A stretch of DNA of 64,000 nucleotides, from contig JBCBQC010000002.1 of assembly GCA_039820405.1 (NCBI GenBank), positions 62,001-126,000 on the forward strand, in the 5' to 3' direction. The stretch is from CALLVY01 sp937899855 (GTDB lineage: Bacteria > Bacteroidota > Bacteroidia > Chitinophagales > Saprospiraceae). The notes under the pieces are model-generated. The model ran no database searches, was not told where the DNA came from, and saw only the letters and a list, made by a program, of their open reading frames with translations. Positions 17,327-27,056 of this stretch are shown here, in pieces. The position numbers were made by a program, and so were the translations under genes. Position 1 is the first letter of the stretch. Every line of letters begins with the position of its first letter.

Positions 17327-18919
17327 TTACTGATGAAAGGGAAAAAACAGGATAAAACTACTGCCCTTGCCGAGTTCACTTTTGACATCAATCTGTCCTT
17401 GATGCGCGGTGATCATGGCTTTGACGTAGCTCAAGCCCAGTCCAAAGCCCTTTACATCGTGTAAATTGCCAGTATGGACGCGATAAAAGCGGTCAAAAAT
17501 GTGTTTGCGCGCTTCCTTCGTCATCCCCATGCCTTTATCTTGTACTACTACTTCAACGCCATTTGGGACGTTTCTGGTATGCAGCGAAATTTCCGGTTTT
17601 TCGGGAGAATACTTATTGGCATTGTCCAGCAAATTGTGGATCATATTGCTCACGTGGGTCAGGTCTCCCTCGATGTTGGCCCGGGTCGCCTGAAGGTCGG
17701 TAATGACCTTGCCTTCCCGCTTCTCAACCTGCAAGTTGGTATTCGCCGCCGCTCGGTTGATCACCTCGTGGAGATTGATCTCGGTGAGGTTGAGATGGAA
17801 CTCCTCCTTATCGATCAGGGCCATTTGCAGTACCTTTTCCACCTGCGAGTTCATCCGCTTGTTCTCCTGCTTGATGATATTGGCAAAACGCCGCACCTTG
17901 CCCTCATTCCCCGAAATCATCGGACTGGTAATGGAGTCCGCCGCCAGCGAGATGGTGGCAATGGGCGTCTTGAATTCGTGCGTCATGTTGTTGATAAAAT
18001 CCGTCTTCATCTCCGACAGTTTCTTCTGGCGGAAGATGACCTGGATCGTGTAGAGAAAGCAAAACAGAATGATGCTGGTAAACAGCACCGACAGCAACAG
18101 GGCACTGGATACCGAGCCCCAGACCACGCGAGCCTTGGAGGGGAAGTAGATCATCAACATGCCCGGCGACTGGAGCAGATCGTGTGGAAAAAGATCCACC
18201 CGGTATTCCGATTGGTAGATGTGGGCGTAGCTGGGTTGGGTGTAGTGGGGAATGTCTTCCTGAAAGACCAGGTAACGCCCCCCCACCGAATTGCCATTAT
18301 TAGCGATGATAAAGTCGCCGGAATTGTTGGAATAAATTCCGTACTCGAAGTTGATGTTGATGCCCCGGTTTTCGAATTCGTTCATCAGCAGGGAATCGAG
18401 GTGGGCCGGATTGCTCAGGCGCTCGTACAATTTGCGGGGATTGAAGATGCTGTTGAGCTGTTCTTCCATCAGCACGGTAAACTGCCGTTCGTAGCGTTCG
18501 TAGCGATCGCGGACGCAATTGGAGCAGGTACAGGTATCGCCCTTGAGCTGGGCGGAGATGATGGAGGCGCGATCGCTGGGATCGAGAAGTGCCGTGGAGG
18601 AATTGCCCCGCGTAGCAAACTCTACCATGACTTCCTGGGGGTTGGGGCCACTCGAAGTACCGGGAAACTGACTTTGCCAAATCGTTTGACTGAAATTGCT
18701 AAAGGCATTGACGCGGCTGAGCATATTGAGGCTGTGTTGCTGCTCTTCGTTTTCGCTCAGGACATCCACGATGCGCCCCAGGGCCGAAAACACGCGGGCA
18801 TCAAATTCGTCCTCCTTGAGCTCGATCGCCTTTTTGATCCAGTGCATTTGCAAACCGAAAACCCCAATCAGGGCGGCGGTCATCAAACCGATAATCAACC
18901 AAATGGCTTTCTTATTCAT
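17327..18919 (-). CDS. Membrane sensor histidine kinase, RprX-like
   Basis: A 530-residue kinase from the ATG at 18919 (MNKKAIWLII); a longer frame to 18955 lacks a good start. A first transmembrane helix (about 6-24) precedes a periplasmic sensor region of about 240 residues with a Cys cluster (DTCTCSNC), then a second helix (about 270-298). The cytoplasmic part has the phosphoacceptor His near residue 314 in NNMTHEFKTP, the N box HNLLDNANKYSP, and the G1 DKGMGM and G2 GFGLGLSYVK nucleotide motifs. All kinase motifs are intact. It is transcribed ahead of the response regulator, its likely partner. An exact -7 box lies at 18986-18993. Confidence 0.93.
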   Translation of the reverse strand: MNKKAIWLIIGLMTAALIGVFGLQMHWIKKAIELKEDEFDARVFSALGRIVDVLSENEEQQHSLNMLSRVNAFSNFSQTIWQSQFPGTSSGPNPQEVMVEFATRGNSSTALLDPSDRASIISAQLKGDTCTCSNCVRDRYERYERQFTVLMEEQLNSIFNPRKLYERLSNPAHLDSLLMNEFENRGININFEYGIYSNNSGDFIIANNGNSVGGRYLVFQEDIPHYTQPSYAHIYQSEYRVDLFPHDLLQSPGMLMIYFPSKARVVWGSVSSALLLSVLFTSIILFCFLYTIQVIFRQKKLSEMKTDFINNMTHEFKTPIATISLAADSITSPMISGNEGKVRRFANIIKQENKRMNSQVEKVLQMALIDKEEFHLNLTEINLHEVINRAAANTNLQVEKREGKVITDLQATRANIEGDLTHVSNMIHNLLDNANKYSPEKPEISLHTRNVPNGVEVVVQDKGMGMTKEARKHIFDRFYRVHTGNLHDVKGFGLGLSYVKAMITAHQGQIDVKSELGKGSSFILFFPFHQ

Positions 18920-18985
18920 TAGTAGGACTTGTATTCTCGGAAATGTAGACTTCAAACGAGGGCAGCAAAGGTTCCCTAGGCCTTA

Positions 18986-18993
18986 CAAATTTA
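18986..18993 (-). promoter_or_regulatory. -7 box (TAAATTTG) for the sensor kinase / regulator unit
   Basis: An exact TAnnTTTG match on the minus strand, 66 nt before the kinase start codon. No clear TTG at -33. Confidence 0.45.
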
Positions 18994-19111
18994 GCCATTA
19001 CCCCTCCCCTTTTCCGTACTTTAACAGTCCCTTAACTTTTGCTGTAAAAGTACGAAAAAGCCCTATTTATCAAGCCTTTGGCGCCTTTTTCCGCCAGTCG
19101 TTTTCGCGCAG

Positions 19112-19144
19112 TAAAAAGCCCGTAAGCTAGGCGCTTACGGGCTT
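19112..19144 (-). terminator. Rho-independent terminator after sprA
   Basis: A 12-bp perfect stem (arms 19116-19127 and 19133-19144) with a 5-nt loop. It lies about 27 nt after the sprA stop and is followed by a T run on the minus strand. Confidence 0.85.
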
Positions 19145-19170
19145 CTGGAAACGGCCGATGAGGGACGGTT

Positions 19171-22100
19171 TTAGTTGAGGGAGAAACGAATCGTTACTCC
19201 CGCCTGGGTATTGGTCGTCGGTGGACTGATCGAAAGCACCGGCGCCGTTGAACGGTAGTCGAAAAACAGCCGCACATTGAGCTGCTTGTTGATGTCGTAG
19301 TCGACGGAAGGAGAAATCGTCAGGGATTCGGTACCGCGGGTAAATTCGGGATCGGTGCCCTCGTCGAGGTTGAGGTTGGCGGTCACGTCGTTGCGGTAGG
19401 AAAAGTCAAAGCGGAAGTTCAGGTCCTGCCCCTTTTCCTTCTTCGCCTTTTTGTCCGGGTCGGCAGGCTTGCCATTGCGCTCGCGCTTGGCCCGCCGGCT
19501 GCCCCGGTTGCGCTTGTTGGCCTTCTTGCCGTAGAAGAAAGCGAGGTAGACGTCCTTCATCGTGTAGTTGAAACCAAGGACGTATTCCGTCGTCTGCGTC
19601 TCGGTCACCACGATCCGGTTGTTAAAGGCCATCGACAACTCCCGTGCCTTCTTGAAATCGACGTTGAGGTCCATTCCGTTTTTCATCCGCATGGACAGGC
19701 CAATCAGCGGCTGGAACTGTTCGCTGATGACAATATTGGGCACGTTGAAACGCGAGAAATAGTTGGCATTGGCATCCAAACGGGTGGGGATGTCTTCGTT
19801 GAAGTTGTTGTTGTTGACGAAGGAGTTGACCGTCAGGTTGGAACGGTAGCCGTGTGACAACTTGACGTTTTGGAAGATCTCCTTGAGCGCCGGAATCTTT
19901 GACAGGCCATTGTAGCTCAGTTTCCAGTTGAGCTTGGGCAGGATATTGAACAGGGGGCGGGTAAAGTCTACATCCACCGGAATCGTATTGGGGTCCTGCC
20001 CGGAATAGGTAGCCAGAAAAGCGGGGATCAGCACCGCATTTTGGGAACGGCCAAACCCTTCCGAATAGCCCAGGGAGTCGATCGCGTGGATTCCCCCTCC
20101 GAGGCGTTGCGAAATAATTTGCCGCGCGTCGGAAAAGTCCTTAAACAGCTGCTCGCTATCGTTGTTGAACAGGGTCCGCGCCGCAAAATAGGAGACTTGG
20201 AAGGAGCCCACCTGCTGGCTCGGGCCGTGGCTAAAGCTCGTAATGCCATCGGCGAGGGTATCCTTAAAGTTGACCAAGATACTTTCTTCGTAGCGCTGTT
20301 CTGCATTGATGTCGATGCGGAAATCTTTAAAGGGTTCGATCTTGAGGGTCGCCTTGAACTGACGCGAATAGCGCTGCGAGACCTCCTGGTTTTGCATGAT
20401 ATTCGACGAAATCCAACCCTGAGCGGCGGAACGCTGTAACCAGTCATCGGGGCTACCCGGTACGATATCGGGCTGAAAGCCACCCACAAAGTCCCAGCCG
20501 GGCGCTTCGAAGTTGCGCGACTGCCCGAGCAGCGTGGTGGTCGGTAAATACCCCGGCACGATGGTTCCGAAGTCTTCCGAGTAGTCGACGGAGAGTCGTC
20601 GGAGCAGCATCAGGGGCCGGATCAGAATACGTTCGGCCTGGGTGGGCTCGCGTTCGACTTTTCGCTTTTGGGTTTTCCCCTTACCACTCCCGCGATCCTT
20701 GGCGTCCTTGGAGCGGCCTTTTTTACCACCCTTACCGTCTTTGCCGTCTTTGCCGTCTTTGCCACCAGCGCCCTTACCATCCTTGCCCTGCACCGAAGAG
20801 GTGGATTTGTCCTTTCCTTTGCCCGCGGCCTTACTTTCCTTGGATAGCTTCTCCGGCCCCCCCTTGCCACCGGCCCCCTTGTCCTTACCATTTTTACCCC
20901 CCGAATTGCGACTGCCCCGATCACCGCGTTCGCGGCCCTTCTGCTTCCGACGCGGTTTGTCGATCTTGTTGAGGTACTTGGACTTACGGTAAAGGCTCTC
21001 AAAATTGAGCTGGCCGTTGATGGCCCGACGTTGGGTATTCGAAATCACGTTACCCAGCGAATCCGCAATCCCCGGCTGGCCCTCAATACCAATGGCACTT
21101 CCCGCCCAGGTATAGGTTCCTCCGTAATTGGCCTTGACCGAGACCCACTCCAGAAAGGGGATCTTTTTAAAAGGTACCGTGTAATTGGCCCCAAAATTAT
21201 GGGTGTAATTTTTGGTTCGGCCAAAGTTTTGGAGGTTCCCCCAGATCTCTTCCCGCAATTGGGATCGGGTCCGGAAGGTTGCCGTCTCGGTATCGTAGTC
21301 CTTGAGCTCGTCGATGATCGCCCGGTTGTTGGCGCCAAAGTTAAACTTCAAGGACTTGGTCAAATCCCAGTTTAGGGTATAGTTTCGATCCCAGGTAAAG
21401 CGTTTGTTGTAGAACGTACTAAACTGCTCCTCCAACTCCGTAAAACGGTATTTGGTCACCTGCAATTCGCGATTGAGTTCGTTGTTGACGCTAAAGCTGT
21501 TGGGAATGAGGTTGAAGTTGAGCTCCGATATCAGTTTGAGGTATTTGTCTTTTTTGATCAGCTTTTTGAAAGGGCTGATGTACAGGGGCGTCATCGAATA
21601 ATTGTAGTCGACGGCTCCCTTGTAGGTCTTGGTCCGATCGCTCTCGATGATCGGATTGCGCCGGTTCATGTCGGTGTAGGCGTAGGTCAGCTTGAAGTTG
21701 GAGATGTCCCAGGGCAGGGGTGCCGAGCGATTGTTGCCCGAACGGGCCTTGCGGACGTTGGTAAAGTTCAAGCTCTTGATCGAGGAGTAATCCTGCGCCT
21801 GCCTTCGGATCGAGTCGCGGTCGGCGCGGCTGCTGGTGGCCTGCAATTTCTCCTTGAGTGGAATATCCAAATCGTAGGGGTCAAACTGCGGAGTGCTGTA
21901 GGTCTCCGAGATGGAGGCGTACATCGGTAGTACGAGCCCGGCGGCCTCGGGCAACAACTTGCCCAACTCCAGATTGATCGAGGCATCGTACTGGAAAATT
22001 TCCTCCCGGCTACGTTCGGCCAGCTTTTGCTCAATTCCTCCCCAACCCCGGGTGCTATAGTTGGCCGCCACGGTGAAATTACCAAAGTCCGCCAACTGCA

Positions 22101-25100
22101 TGTCCAAGCGGGCAATCGCCGCGGCGCCACCCCGCTCGTCCAGCCCGTTGACCCGTAGCTCGTTCAGCCACACCTCAAAACTGTGGTTCGATTTCTTTTC
22201 GTAATCGCGATTCACCACCCCAACCATCATCACCTTCACCAGTCCCAAGTTGGGATTCCCCTTGATCCGGTACACCCGATCGGGCTGGCTCTCGTCGACC
22301 ACCTCCTCGTAGATTTGGTTGAGGGGGAAATCCTGTTCGTTTCGATTTTTCTTGAGGGTGATAAAGTCCTTGAGCAAAAAGCGCATGTAATTTTCCTGTC
22401 GCCAAACCTCTTCCGCGTATTCCTCCAGCTCATCTGGCCTACTGACATCCAGACCGGAAATGACCTCGAGGTCGGTAAAGGTCAACGGAATTTCGTATTC
22501 GTAAAAGTTATTCTCAAAATCACTCCCCAAACGGATGAACACCGAGACATCCTCATCCTCCACATCAAAGTCCAATTCCGGTATTCGTTCGGCGTGGATA
22601 AACATTTCCAAACTGTCGAAAAAGCGCATATCCAAATCCAGGGTCTTGAAGACCCCCTTCATCGTATCGACCCCCAAATCCTCGACCAGCAAGGAGAGCG
22701 AGCGCTCGTTCTGGAAGGCATTGGCGGCAAAGTTCGTGCTGTTGAGCTGTTCGGGACGCAGCCCCGGCGGACGGACGTAGTTGACCGGTACCCGGCTGCT
22801 GTTTTCGTCCAAACCAACGGCGTTGACCTCAAAGCGGGTGACCGGCGTCGAGGAGATGACCCCCGGTCGGCCCACGCCCGTCAGGGGCCGCAGGTAACGG
22901 CGCCACTGGTTCCGCGTCAATTCGAGGGTCGCAAAACGCAGGGTCACCTGATCTCTAAAGTTCTTGAGGTACATCCGAATGAACTGAATGGCGCGAAAAT
23001 CGCGAATCCCCCCTACTCGGGAATCAAACTGGTCAATCGGAATCTTAAAGTGGTACCAAATCCGCTGGGGGCCTCCCCCCGGTGCATCCTGGTGCAGGGT
23101 ATCGATGACCAGGTTGGGGTCGATGGCCAGCTCCAGGCCGTTGGCTCCCGTCACGGAGCGCAGCGGAACGTGGTACTGGAAGTATTCCTCCTCCTCGTTG
23201 AGCGAGTTGTCGCGGTTCAAGTCCTCGGTATCGGGCAGGTTGGTCGAAGCGTTGACCTGATTGCCGGAAGAGACCGCCGAGTTCCCCTGGGGGTTATTGT
23301 TGCGTTTGTAGCGGTCGAGTACGTCCTGACCGATATTGGGTGCCTCGGGAAAATCATCGGGGGAGTTGAAAAATACGAAGTCGTCATTGGACGGATCTTC
23401 CTGGATGGCCTGGAAGGCGCCGGGATCGAGCGATTGGTAGCGCTCGATTTCTTCGGCGAAAACTTGTAGCTCGTCGTCGTTGTCCAATCCGTCGAGCCCG
23501 AGGTCCTGCTGGTTCCGCGAAGTTTCGTCGTTGTTAAAGGCATTGATGATGGCCTGGACCCGTGGAATTCGGCCCCAGTTGGTCTCATCGGTGGTGGAGT
23601 TATCATCGTCGGTGGGAAGTCCATTTTCAAAAAAGCGCCGCGAGTCCCGCAGGATATCTTCGGAGATGTTCCCCAGGTTGAAGTACAGGTCCCCAGGATT
23701 GTCGCTTTCGATAAAGGGGTTGAGCATCCAAAAGTCGATAAACTCGATGTTGGCCGCCTCAAAGTTGGTATTGGGCAGGCCCCGCATGATTCCCCCCCAG
23801 CGGGTTTCGGGATCCTTGAGGGTACCGTTTTGTTCGAGTCCGGCGGATTCTTGGGTTCCCTCCGGCCAGTCGAAGTTGTAGGGACCCCGCTCGTTGGGGT
23901 AGAAGGTCAAATCGAAGGTCGGGATGATGGAGGTCGTAACGTTGAGCGCTTGGGCTCGCGTTCGGAAAATTTCGTTTTGCTGAATCTGAGCGACGTAGGG
24001 ATACAATTGGTCCTCTCCGCCCCCCATCCGCACGAAGTCGTCGATGCGGTACCAACTCAAGCGGGCCCGGTTGACCCCCGTGATGGTCGAATCGATAAAC
24101 TGCGACTCGGGGAACATGGGATTGGAATTGCGTTCGTCGTTTTGCGGTACGCTGGCCAGCACCCAGTTGGTCACGGCGTTGCGCAGGTCGTAGCCACTGG
24201 TGGTTCCTTCAAAATCGTCGATGTAAACGGTACCGCCCTTGTTGCGCCGGCCCCGCCGACTGTCCAGCCGCTCGATGGCATTGGAGTGACCGGGTTTGAG
24301 ATAGGCCGCCTCCGCGCTGAAGGTGACGTTGGATTCCTCCTTGGTGTCGATGAGGGGCAGGGCGTCGACCAATTTGGTCAGCCAGGGCGCTTCCTTGCTG
24401 TAGTTGACATCCACCCCGAACACCCGGTTGCTGATCGGGTCATCCCCGATGTTGACCTTTTGGGTAAAGGGACGTTCGAAGAGGTGGAGGTAGGTGGCCC
24501 CAAATTCGATATTGTCGTTGAGTTTGTAATCCGCCCGTAGTCCCAGCATGGTTTTTTGCTGAAACCCAAAGAGCGTATTGTCTTCAAAGGAGACGTTGAC
24601 CGGATTCCCCGAGTTGATCAGCGACTCGTCCAGGATCCTTACCCGACCGATGTTGTAATCGACTTCGTAGTCTACCCCTTCCACGAGAGGGCGTCCTCCC
24701 CCCGTTACCCGGACCGAGCCTTCCGGTAGGTTGAAGGCCCCCAGGGAGATTTCGGAGGAAATACTGGATTTGTAACTACCGCGAATGGAAAAGCGGTTGA
24801 GTTCGGGGTATTGTTGGGCGATGATTCGCGTGGAGTCGTAGAGCTGTCGGAAATTGAACTTTTCCTTGAGATCGGGATCGTCGATTCGCTCCACCAGGTC
24901 GTCGCCGAAGGGCTCCAGGACGGGAAACATGACCCGGCCGTTACGCGGATTGATCGTGATGCCGGGGATAAAGTCAAAAATCCCGTCGGGGCAGGGATCC
25001 CCCTGTACGTTGATGCGGTCCATCTTAAAGACCCGCAGGAGTGGTTCCCCCGCAATGTTACTCTCCGGCAGAAAGCGTTTGAAGCCATTGCCGGGATCTT

Positions 25101-26796
25101 CGTAAAAAATATCGAGCAAAAAGTCCTCGGGATTGACCTGAAAGGCCCCTACGGAGTAGACGTTTTTCATCATCAGGTCCCAGAGGGGCAGATCCACCCG
25201 TTGGGCCGAAGTCTTGAGCATCTTGACGAAGCGGACGGGAACGTTTTCGGGATCGTAGACCCCATCCGACAATTCCCCGACTTGATAGTTCTTTTGGTTG
25301 TATTGGTAACGGAAGGCCACCCCGAGGACGTCGTTGGGTTGGAGGTTGACGTTGAGCGAGATGATCCCCAAGTCGTTGTTGACGGTGTACTCGCTATTGG
25401 GGTTGAGCTTGCGGGCACTGACCTTTTTGAAGTCCCGCCCCGGAACGAGGTTAAATTCACTCTGGAGGATGCGAACGGCTTTATCAGCCTGGTAAATTTG
25501 GCGTTCTGGATAATTTTGGATCTCGAAGAGCAAGTCGTTGGCGTAATCGCCTCGCACGTAGGTGGTATCGTCCCCTTCGACCCGGCCCGGGAGGGCTTGG
25601 CGACCAAAGATGTCGAGGTGGCGGGCGGGCATGGGAACGGGAAAACGCGGGTTGTCGGGATTGTTGAAGCGTTGGGGTTCACCGAGGTCGGAGAGGGCGA
25701 TGATGTCCTGCACGTTTTCGGTGGCGTTACGGGTATTGGTGACCCATACCTCGATTTCGGTGATGCGGAAGAGGCTATTGATCTGGGGCAAATTGGCCAA
25801 GGCCTCCTCGAAGTTGTCGCGGTTGAAGTGGGTGAGGAAAAAGTGGCGGTCCTCGTCGTAGGAATCCGCATTCACCTCAAACTCTTGGACCTGGGCACCC
25901 CCTTGGATTTGGATCGACTGCTGTTGGGATCGCTGTTGGGAGGCCACCCCGGTGATGAACAGCCGGCCAAATTGGAGTTCGGTTTTCAAGCCAAAGAGGT
26001 TTTGACTTCCCTGGATCAGGGTCCCTTTGAGGGGAAGGCTCACGTTACCCGCTTCGATTTTCTTGAGGATTTCGTCTTCGGAAAAGGAATCGGAGTTGTA
26101 GTCGATTTTCATCAGGTTTTCCGTTCCGAAGGTAGCTCCCGTATTGTAATTGGTGGAGAGGTTGAGTTTTTCCCCAATCTTACCCACCACGTTCATCTGG
26201 ATGTCCATGTCAAAGTCAAAGCCCCCGTTGCGTTGCTGGCGTTGGGTCAGGATGGGGTTGTTGACGCTTTGAAAATCAAAACCAAAGGTCAGGTCGATAT
26301 TTCCCTGGGGTTTGATTTCTACTTCCGTTCCACCGAAGAGGCGATTGATCAGGTCTTTTTTGACGTCGACCTTTTCGATGGGGTCGCGCAGGCCACCCGA
26401 TCCCGATCCATCGGATAGCCCGGACAATTGTCGAAAGTACTCCTGCCGTTGTTGTTCTTCTCGGTATTCGAGGTATTCCTCGAAGGTCATGTAGGTCGGG
26501 GTGCGAAAGTACTCCGAGCCGATGCGCTCGGTGATGATGTAATTGCCGGAGGCGGGATCGTATTCTACGTCCTTTTCGATGACGCCGGGATCCCTCAAGT
26601 CGAAGGGATTGTTGTTGGGGTTGTTGATGTAATCTCCCGAGCGGTCGTTGATGGGCGAAATGGTGTCCTGACTCATTTGCTGGATATACTCGGGGGCGTA
26701 GGGGTCGTCGAGGTGCGCGCCACCACCCTCGGCAAAGAGGCTGACCGATACGGCGAGGGTGAGCAGTATGATGAGTAAAAGTCCGTCTATCTTCAT
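19171..26796 (-). CDS. sprA: SprA/Sov, outer-membrane translocon of the type IX secretion system
   Basis: A 2541-residue protein with an N-terminal signal peptide (about 1-22) and a C terminus ending in an aromatic-rich beta strand (VTIRFSLN), as in outer-membrane barrels. Size, the many barrel-like strands and the SprA N-terminal motifs (NINFEYG-like and LFGLKTELQFGRLFITG segments) identify SprA/Sov. Family members form the very large barrel through which T9SS substrates cross the outer membrane, working with PorV. Two low-complexity basic segments stand out: about 1945-2047 (Lys/Gly-rich, with GKD repeats) and about 2428-2455 (Arg/Lys-rich). Both are flanked by normal barrel-like sequence. 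The gene is downstream of ruvA on the same strand and is followed by a strong terminator. Confidence 0.95.
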   Translation of the reverse strand: MKIDGLLLIILLTLAVSVSLFAEGGGAHLDDPYAPEYIQQMSQDTISPINDRSGDYINNPNNNPFDLRDPGVIEKDVEYDPASGNYIITERIGSEYFRTPTYMTFEEYLEYREEQQRQEYFRQLSGLSDGSGSGGLRDPIEKVDVKKDLINRLFGGTEVEIKPQGNIDLTFGFDFQSVNNPILTQRQQRNGGFDFDMDIQMNVVGKIGEKLNLSTNYNTGATFGTENLMKIDYNSDSFSEDEILKKIEAGNVSLPLKGTLIQGSQNLFGLKTELQFGRLFITGVASQQRSQQQSIQIQGGAQVQEFEVNADSYDEDRHFFLTHFNRDNFEEALANLPQINSLFRITEIEVWVTNTRNATENVQDIIALSDLGEPQRFNNPDNPRFPVPMPARHLDIFGRQALPGRVEGDDTTYVRGDYANDLLFEIQNYPERQIYQADKAVRILQSEFNLVPGRDFKKVSARKLNPNSEYTVNNDLGIISLNVNLQPNDVLGVAFRYQYNQKNYQVGELSDGVYDPENVPVRFVKMLKTSAQRVDLPLWDLMMKNVYSVGAFQVNPEDFLLDIFYEDPGNGFKRFLPESNIAGEPLLRVFKMDRINVQGDPCPDGIFDFIPGITINPRNGRVMFPVLEPFGDDLVERIDDPDLKEKFNFRQLYDSTRIIAQQYPELNRFSIRGSYKSSISSEISLGAFNLPEGSVRVTGGGRPLVEGVDYEVDYNIGRVRILDESLINSGNPVNVSFEDNTLFGFQQKTMLGLRADYKLNDNIEFGATYLHLFERPFTQKVNIGDDPISNRVFGVDVNYSKEAPWLTKLVDALPLIDTKEESNVTFSAEAAYLKPGHSNAIERLDSRRGRRNKGGTVYIDDFEGTTSGYDLRNAVTNWVLASVPQNDERNSNPMFPESQFIDSTITGVNRARLSWYRIDDFVRMGGGEDQLYPYVAQIQQNEIFRTRAQALNVTTSIIPTFDLTFYPNERGPYNFDWPEGTQESAGLEQNGTLKDPETRWGGIMRGLPNTNFEAANIEFIDFWMLNPFIESDNPGDLYFNLGNISEDILRDSRRFFENGLPTDDDNSTTDETNWGRIPRVQAIINAFNNDETSRNQQDLGLDGLDNDDELQVFAEEIERYQSLDPGAFQAIQEDPSNDDFVFFNSPDDFPEAPNIGQDVLDRYKRNNNPQGNSAVSSGNQVNASTNLPDTEDLNRDNSLNEEEEYFQYHVPLRSVTGANGLELAIDPNLVIDTLHQDAPGGGPQRIWYHFKIPIDQFDSRVGGIRDFRAIQFIRMYLKNFRDQVTLRFATLELTRNQWRRYLRPLTGVGRPGVISSTPVTRFEVNAVGLDENSSRVPVNYVRPPGLRPEQLNSTNFAANAFQNERSLSLLVEDLGVDTMKGVFKTLDLDMRFFDSLEMFIHAERIPELDFDVEDEDVSVFIRLGSDFENNFYEYEIPLTFTDLEVISGLDVSRPDELEEYAEEVWRQENYMRFLLKDFITLKKNRNEQDFPLNQIYEEVVDESQPDRVYRIKGNPNLGLVKVMMVGVVNRDYEKKSNHSFEVWLNELRVNGLDERGGAAAIARLDMQLADFGNFTVAANYSTRGWGGIEQKLAERSREEIFQYDASINLELGKLLPEAAGLVLPMYASISETYSTPQFDPYDLDIPLKEKLQATSSRADRDSIRRQAQDYSSIKSLNFTNVRKARSGNNRSAPLPWDISNFKLTYAYTDMNRRNPIIESDRTKTYKGAVDYNYSMTPLYISPFKKLIKKDKYLKLISELNFNLIPNSFSVNNELNRELQVTKYRFTELEEQFSTFYNKRFTWDRNYTLNWDLTKSLKFNFGANNRAIIDELKDYDTETATFRTRSQLREEIWGNLQNFGRTKNYTHNFGANYTVPFKKIPFLEWVSVKANYGGTYTWAGSAIGIEGQPGIADSLGNVISNTQRRAINGQLNFESLYRKSKYLNKIDKPRRKQKGRERGDRGSRNSGGKNGKDKGAGGKGGPEKLSKESKAAGKGKDKSTSSVQGKDGKGAGGKDGKDGKDGKGGKKGRSKDAKDRGSGKGKTQKRKVEREPTQAERILIRPLMLLRRLSVDYSEDFGTIVPGYLPTTTLLGQSRNFEAPGWDFVGGFQPDIVPGSPDDWLQRSAAQGWISSNIMQNQEVSQRYSRQFKATLKIEPFKDFRIDINAEQRYEESILVNFKDTLADGITSFSHGPSQQVGSFQVSYFAARTLFNNDSEQLFKDFSDARQIISQRLGGGIHAIDSLGYSEGFGRSQNAVLIPAFLATYSGQDPNTIPVDVDFTRPLFNILPKLNWKLSYNGLSKIPALKEIFQNVKLSHGYRSNLTVNSFVNNNNFNEDIPTRLDANANYFSRFNVPNIVISEQFQPLIGLSMRMKNGMDLNVDFKKARELSMAFNNRIVVTETQTTEYVLGFNYTMKDVYLAFFYGKKANKRNRGSRRAKRERNGKPADPDKKAKKEKGQDLNFRFDFSYRNDVTANLNLDEGTDPEFTRGTESLTISPSVDYDINKQLNVRLFFDYRSTAPVLSISPPTTNTQAGVTIRFSLN
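20735..20761. repeat. Three 9-bp tandem repeats inside sprA
   Basis: The 9-mer CCGTCTTTG occurs three times without a break. On the coding strand it gives the GKD tripeptide units of the Lys/Gly-rich insert. Such short in-frame repeats can change number by slippage without shifting the frame. Confidence 0.9.
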
Positions 26797-27056
26797 AATT
26801 CGGTTGAGCTATAGTCTTTCTTTGATAGTCTTTGTTTCATGTCTTATCGCAGACTATTTCATGATTCAATAGGTTATACAGTGCCATAACGCCGCATCTC
26901 GAATTACTAGTTGTACCTGCCCAGTTTTAACAATCCGCGTGTTGGTATCCAGCATTTGGTTCATTGGGGAAAGGCTACCCGCATGGTGTACGGGTAAAGG
27001 CACAATTAGTTTAACTAATTTTCATTATTTAAACGGTTGAAAACCACCAAACTGTA
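26797..27056. other. sprA upstream region with ATAGTCT motif copies
   Basis: This 260-nt gap between ruvA and sprA holds no gene. ATAGTCTTT occurs at 26811-26819 and 26825-26833 as direct repeats 14 nt apart. The inverted core AGACTAT occurs at 26851-26857. A palindrome AATTAGTT-T-AACTAATT lies at 27004-27020. They could be regulator sites, but no exact -7 box was found. Confidence 0.4.

Noticed and set aside
17474..18922. Plus-strand open frame opposite the sensor kinase
   Set aside because: It mirrors the kinase gene, whose catalytic motifs are intact; no independent evidence.
20630..20970. Separate small gene or CRISPR-like array in the repetitive stretch of sprA
   Set aside because: The repeats are 9 bp, in frame with sprA and without spacers.
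24811..26418. Long plus-strand open frame opposite sprA
   Set aside because: It has no domain or signal peptide; it is the complement of conserved SprA sequence.
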